The notes under the pieces: model-generated | The model's database searches: none | Told to the model about the DNA's origin: nothing | Seen by the model: only the letters and a program-made list of their open reading frames with translations | Shown: piece after piece, positions 25,601 through 25,957 of the stretch | How positions within the stretch are numbered: the stretch's first letter is position 1 | Layout of the letters: every line of letters begins with the position of its first letter | Assembly: GCA_002712945.1 (NCBI GenBank) | Contig: PAVA01000025.1 | Coordinates: 1 to 25,957, forward strand | Origin: Citromicrobium sp. | GTDB lineage: Bacteria; Pseudomonadota; Alphaproteobacteria; Sphingomonadales; Sphingomonadaceae | Direction of reading: 5' to 3' | Length of the DNA stretch: 25,957 nt | Made by a program: the position numbers and the translations under genes

Positions 25601-25957
25601 GCGAGGCACCAGCTTGATGAGCGGGGCGACTTCGTGGCTCACGCTGACCTGCGCGAAGCCGATTGTGCGCGCGATCCGTGCCAGAAGCGCCTCGTGCTCG
25701 CGATATTTCCAGCCGTGCATCAGGACGATGGCGAGCGCATCGAAGCCATCGTCGGCCAGCGCTTGCAGCGCCTTGCGCGCGGCGGCTTCGTCGAGCGGGC
25801 GGAGAACTTCGCCATCGGCGGCGACCCTCTCGTCCACCTCGATCACCTTGGCCGGAAGCTGTTCGGGCAGGACGATATGGCGGGCGAAAATCTCGGGCCG
25901 GGCCTGCGTGCCGATCCGCAGCGCATCGGCAAAGCCGCGCGTGGTGACGAGCGCGAG
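22658..25957 (-). CDS. oplAH: 5-Oxoprolinase (ATP-hydrolysing), hydantoinase A/B fusion, 5' end outside the window
   Basis: The frame is open to the right edge, giving 1,099 residues; the full enzyme is about 1,200, so roughly 100 N-terminal residues are missing. The visible part begins in the HyuA domain (LVTTRGFADALRIGTQARPE). It then has the ATPase-fold stretches SGPAGGVVGM and GFDMGGTSTDV, then AAGGGS and GPESAGANPGPACY. The HyuB half starts near DPVRLEIFNNLF and contains LDFSCALFD, ANAPHIPVHLGSMG, ARGHHADIGG and a glycine-rich C-terminus (GGGGFGKA). Both halves in one chain fit oxoprolinase, which opens 5-oxoproline to glutamate with ATP, rather than split hydantoinase or acetone carboxylase genes. 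It appears to lead the operon with the candidate transporter downstream. Specificity for 5-oxoproline against hydantoins is inferred from the fused architecture and neighbours. Confidence 0.92.
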   Translation of the reverse strand, partial: LALVTTRGFADALRIGTQARPEIFARHIVLPEQLPAKVIEVDERVAADGEVLRPLDEAAARKALQALADDGFDALAIVLMHGWKYREHEALLARIARTIGFAQVSVSHEVAPLIKLVPRGDTTVVDAYLSPVLQRYTDGLQRDLPPVGRLRFMQSNGGLAEVGAFRGKDAILSGPAGGVVGMVAAGEPLGHRKLIGFDMGGTSTDVAHYAGELELAAENMVAGVRVAAPMMQIHTVAAGGGSICSFDGARFRVGPESAGANPGPACYRKGGPLTVTDCNLFLGRIDPAFFPSVFGPDGDEPLDPEAATARLEEIAEALPEPKPLDEIARGFLAIAVDNMANAIRKISVARGHDVTEYALACFGGAGGQHACKVADELGIETVLVHPLAGILSAYGIGLAPVKAIREVSLVRPLHSGFSGELEALEEEGRAALAEQGIPAAEVTLVPRARLRFRGSDSMLTVECTEPDAMDAAFRVAHRQRYGYSDAEAEIMVEALSVEASGTSGGLGHAAIDPVAASGEASGDWRTVERAALDTGQAVAGPALIIDPGSTTVVDKGWEATLAEEGSLVLARTVPLERARAVGTQVDPVRLEIFNNLFMAIAEEMGVVLQNTATSVNIKERLDFSCALFDRSGALIANAPHIPVHLGSMGDSVARVIEVRGDARDGRGIRRGDAYVVNDPFRGGTHLPDITVIVPVFYSDTGNQPDAFVAARGHHADIGGIAPGSMPPESRTIEEEGVMIDNLLLVDEGTFQEAAVREALADAKYPARRPDRNLSDLRAQLAACTRGTELLQHAARDRGADMVSAYMDHVLANAEESVRALLGRLEDGAFSYAMDNGAEIAVSIRIDDAARSAVFDFTGTSAQQDNNFNAPRSITRAAALYVLRTLIDDPIPMNDGCLRPVELIVPEGSMLNPQPGAAVVAGNVETSQVVTDCLFAATGRLAPSQGTMNNFTFGNENHQYYETIAGGSGAGPDHDGTSAVQTHMTNSRLTDPEILETRLPVRLDRFAIRRGSGGKGAHTGGDGVERRVTFLEEMRANMLANRRKVPPRGIAGGGDAKPGENWVERSDGTREDLSATDSALMQPGDAFVILTPGGGGFGKA

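Noticed and set aside
1..25957. CRISPR arrays, tRNA/rRNA genes, insertion sequences, prophage or att sites
   Set aside because: I looked for direct-repeat arrays, cloverleaf sequences, transposase motifs and terminal repeats and saw none. A covariance-model or repeat search could still find weak cases.

Overview
The window is high-GC, densely packed chromosomal DNA with many ATGA and GTGA stop/start overlaps. It has no insertion sequence, tRNA, rRNA or CRISPR array that I can see. Gene content suggests an alphaproteobacterium, most likely of the Sphingomonadales (Erythrobacteraceae-like). The pointers are a short actinobacterial/archaeal-type inositol-phosphate synthase linked to capsule export, an ABC permease fused to an M1 peptidase, and a DUF969/DUF979/DUF2891 set beside a 5-oxoprolinase. 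The taxonomic call is an inference from gene content; no marker gene is present.

Region A (1-8515, minus strand) is one tightly coupled operon read right to left. The order is myo-inositol-phosphate synthase, a nucleotidyltransferase resembling CTP:inositol-1-phosphate cytidylyltransferase, a GT4 glycosyltransferase, KpsE-, KpsM- and KpsT-like export proteins, a SAM methyltransferase, a second GT4 glycosyltransferase, and an outer-membrane polysaccharide export lipoprotein cut by the window edge. This is an ABC-dependent capsule or surface-glycan export operon that begins with two inositol-activation genes.

Region B (8516-11944) holds a divergent intergenic region, a third GT4 glycosyltransferase (plus), and two CDP-alcohol phosphatidyltransferases arranged head to head (one minus, one plus). 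Both keep a complete catalytic motif. The plus-strand one looks like the DIPP-synthase half of an archaeal IPCT/DIPPS fusion, with a degenerate nucleotidyltransferase-like N-terminus. Regions A and B together suggest a pathway from glucose-6-P to inositol-1-P to CDP-inositol to a phosphoinositol product, with glycosylation and export of a surface glycan. This is the most interesting part of the window.

Region C (about 11945-16547, plus) is an ABC ATPase and a large permease/M1-aminopeptidase fusion, preceded by a 29-bp dyad. Region D (16607-19402, plus) is a diverged PEP-carboxylase-like protein with several substituted active-site positions. Region E (19409-25957, minus) is a likely pyroglutamate operon: 5-oxoprolinase (5' end cut by the window edge), a small lipoprotein, DUF969 and DUF979 membrane proteins (a candidate 5-oxoproline transporter), and a DUF2891 protein.
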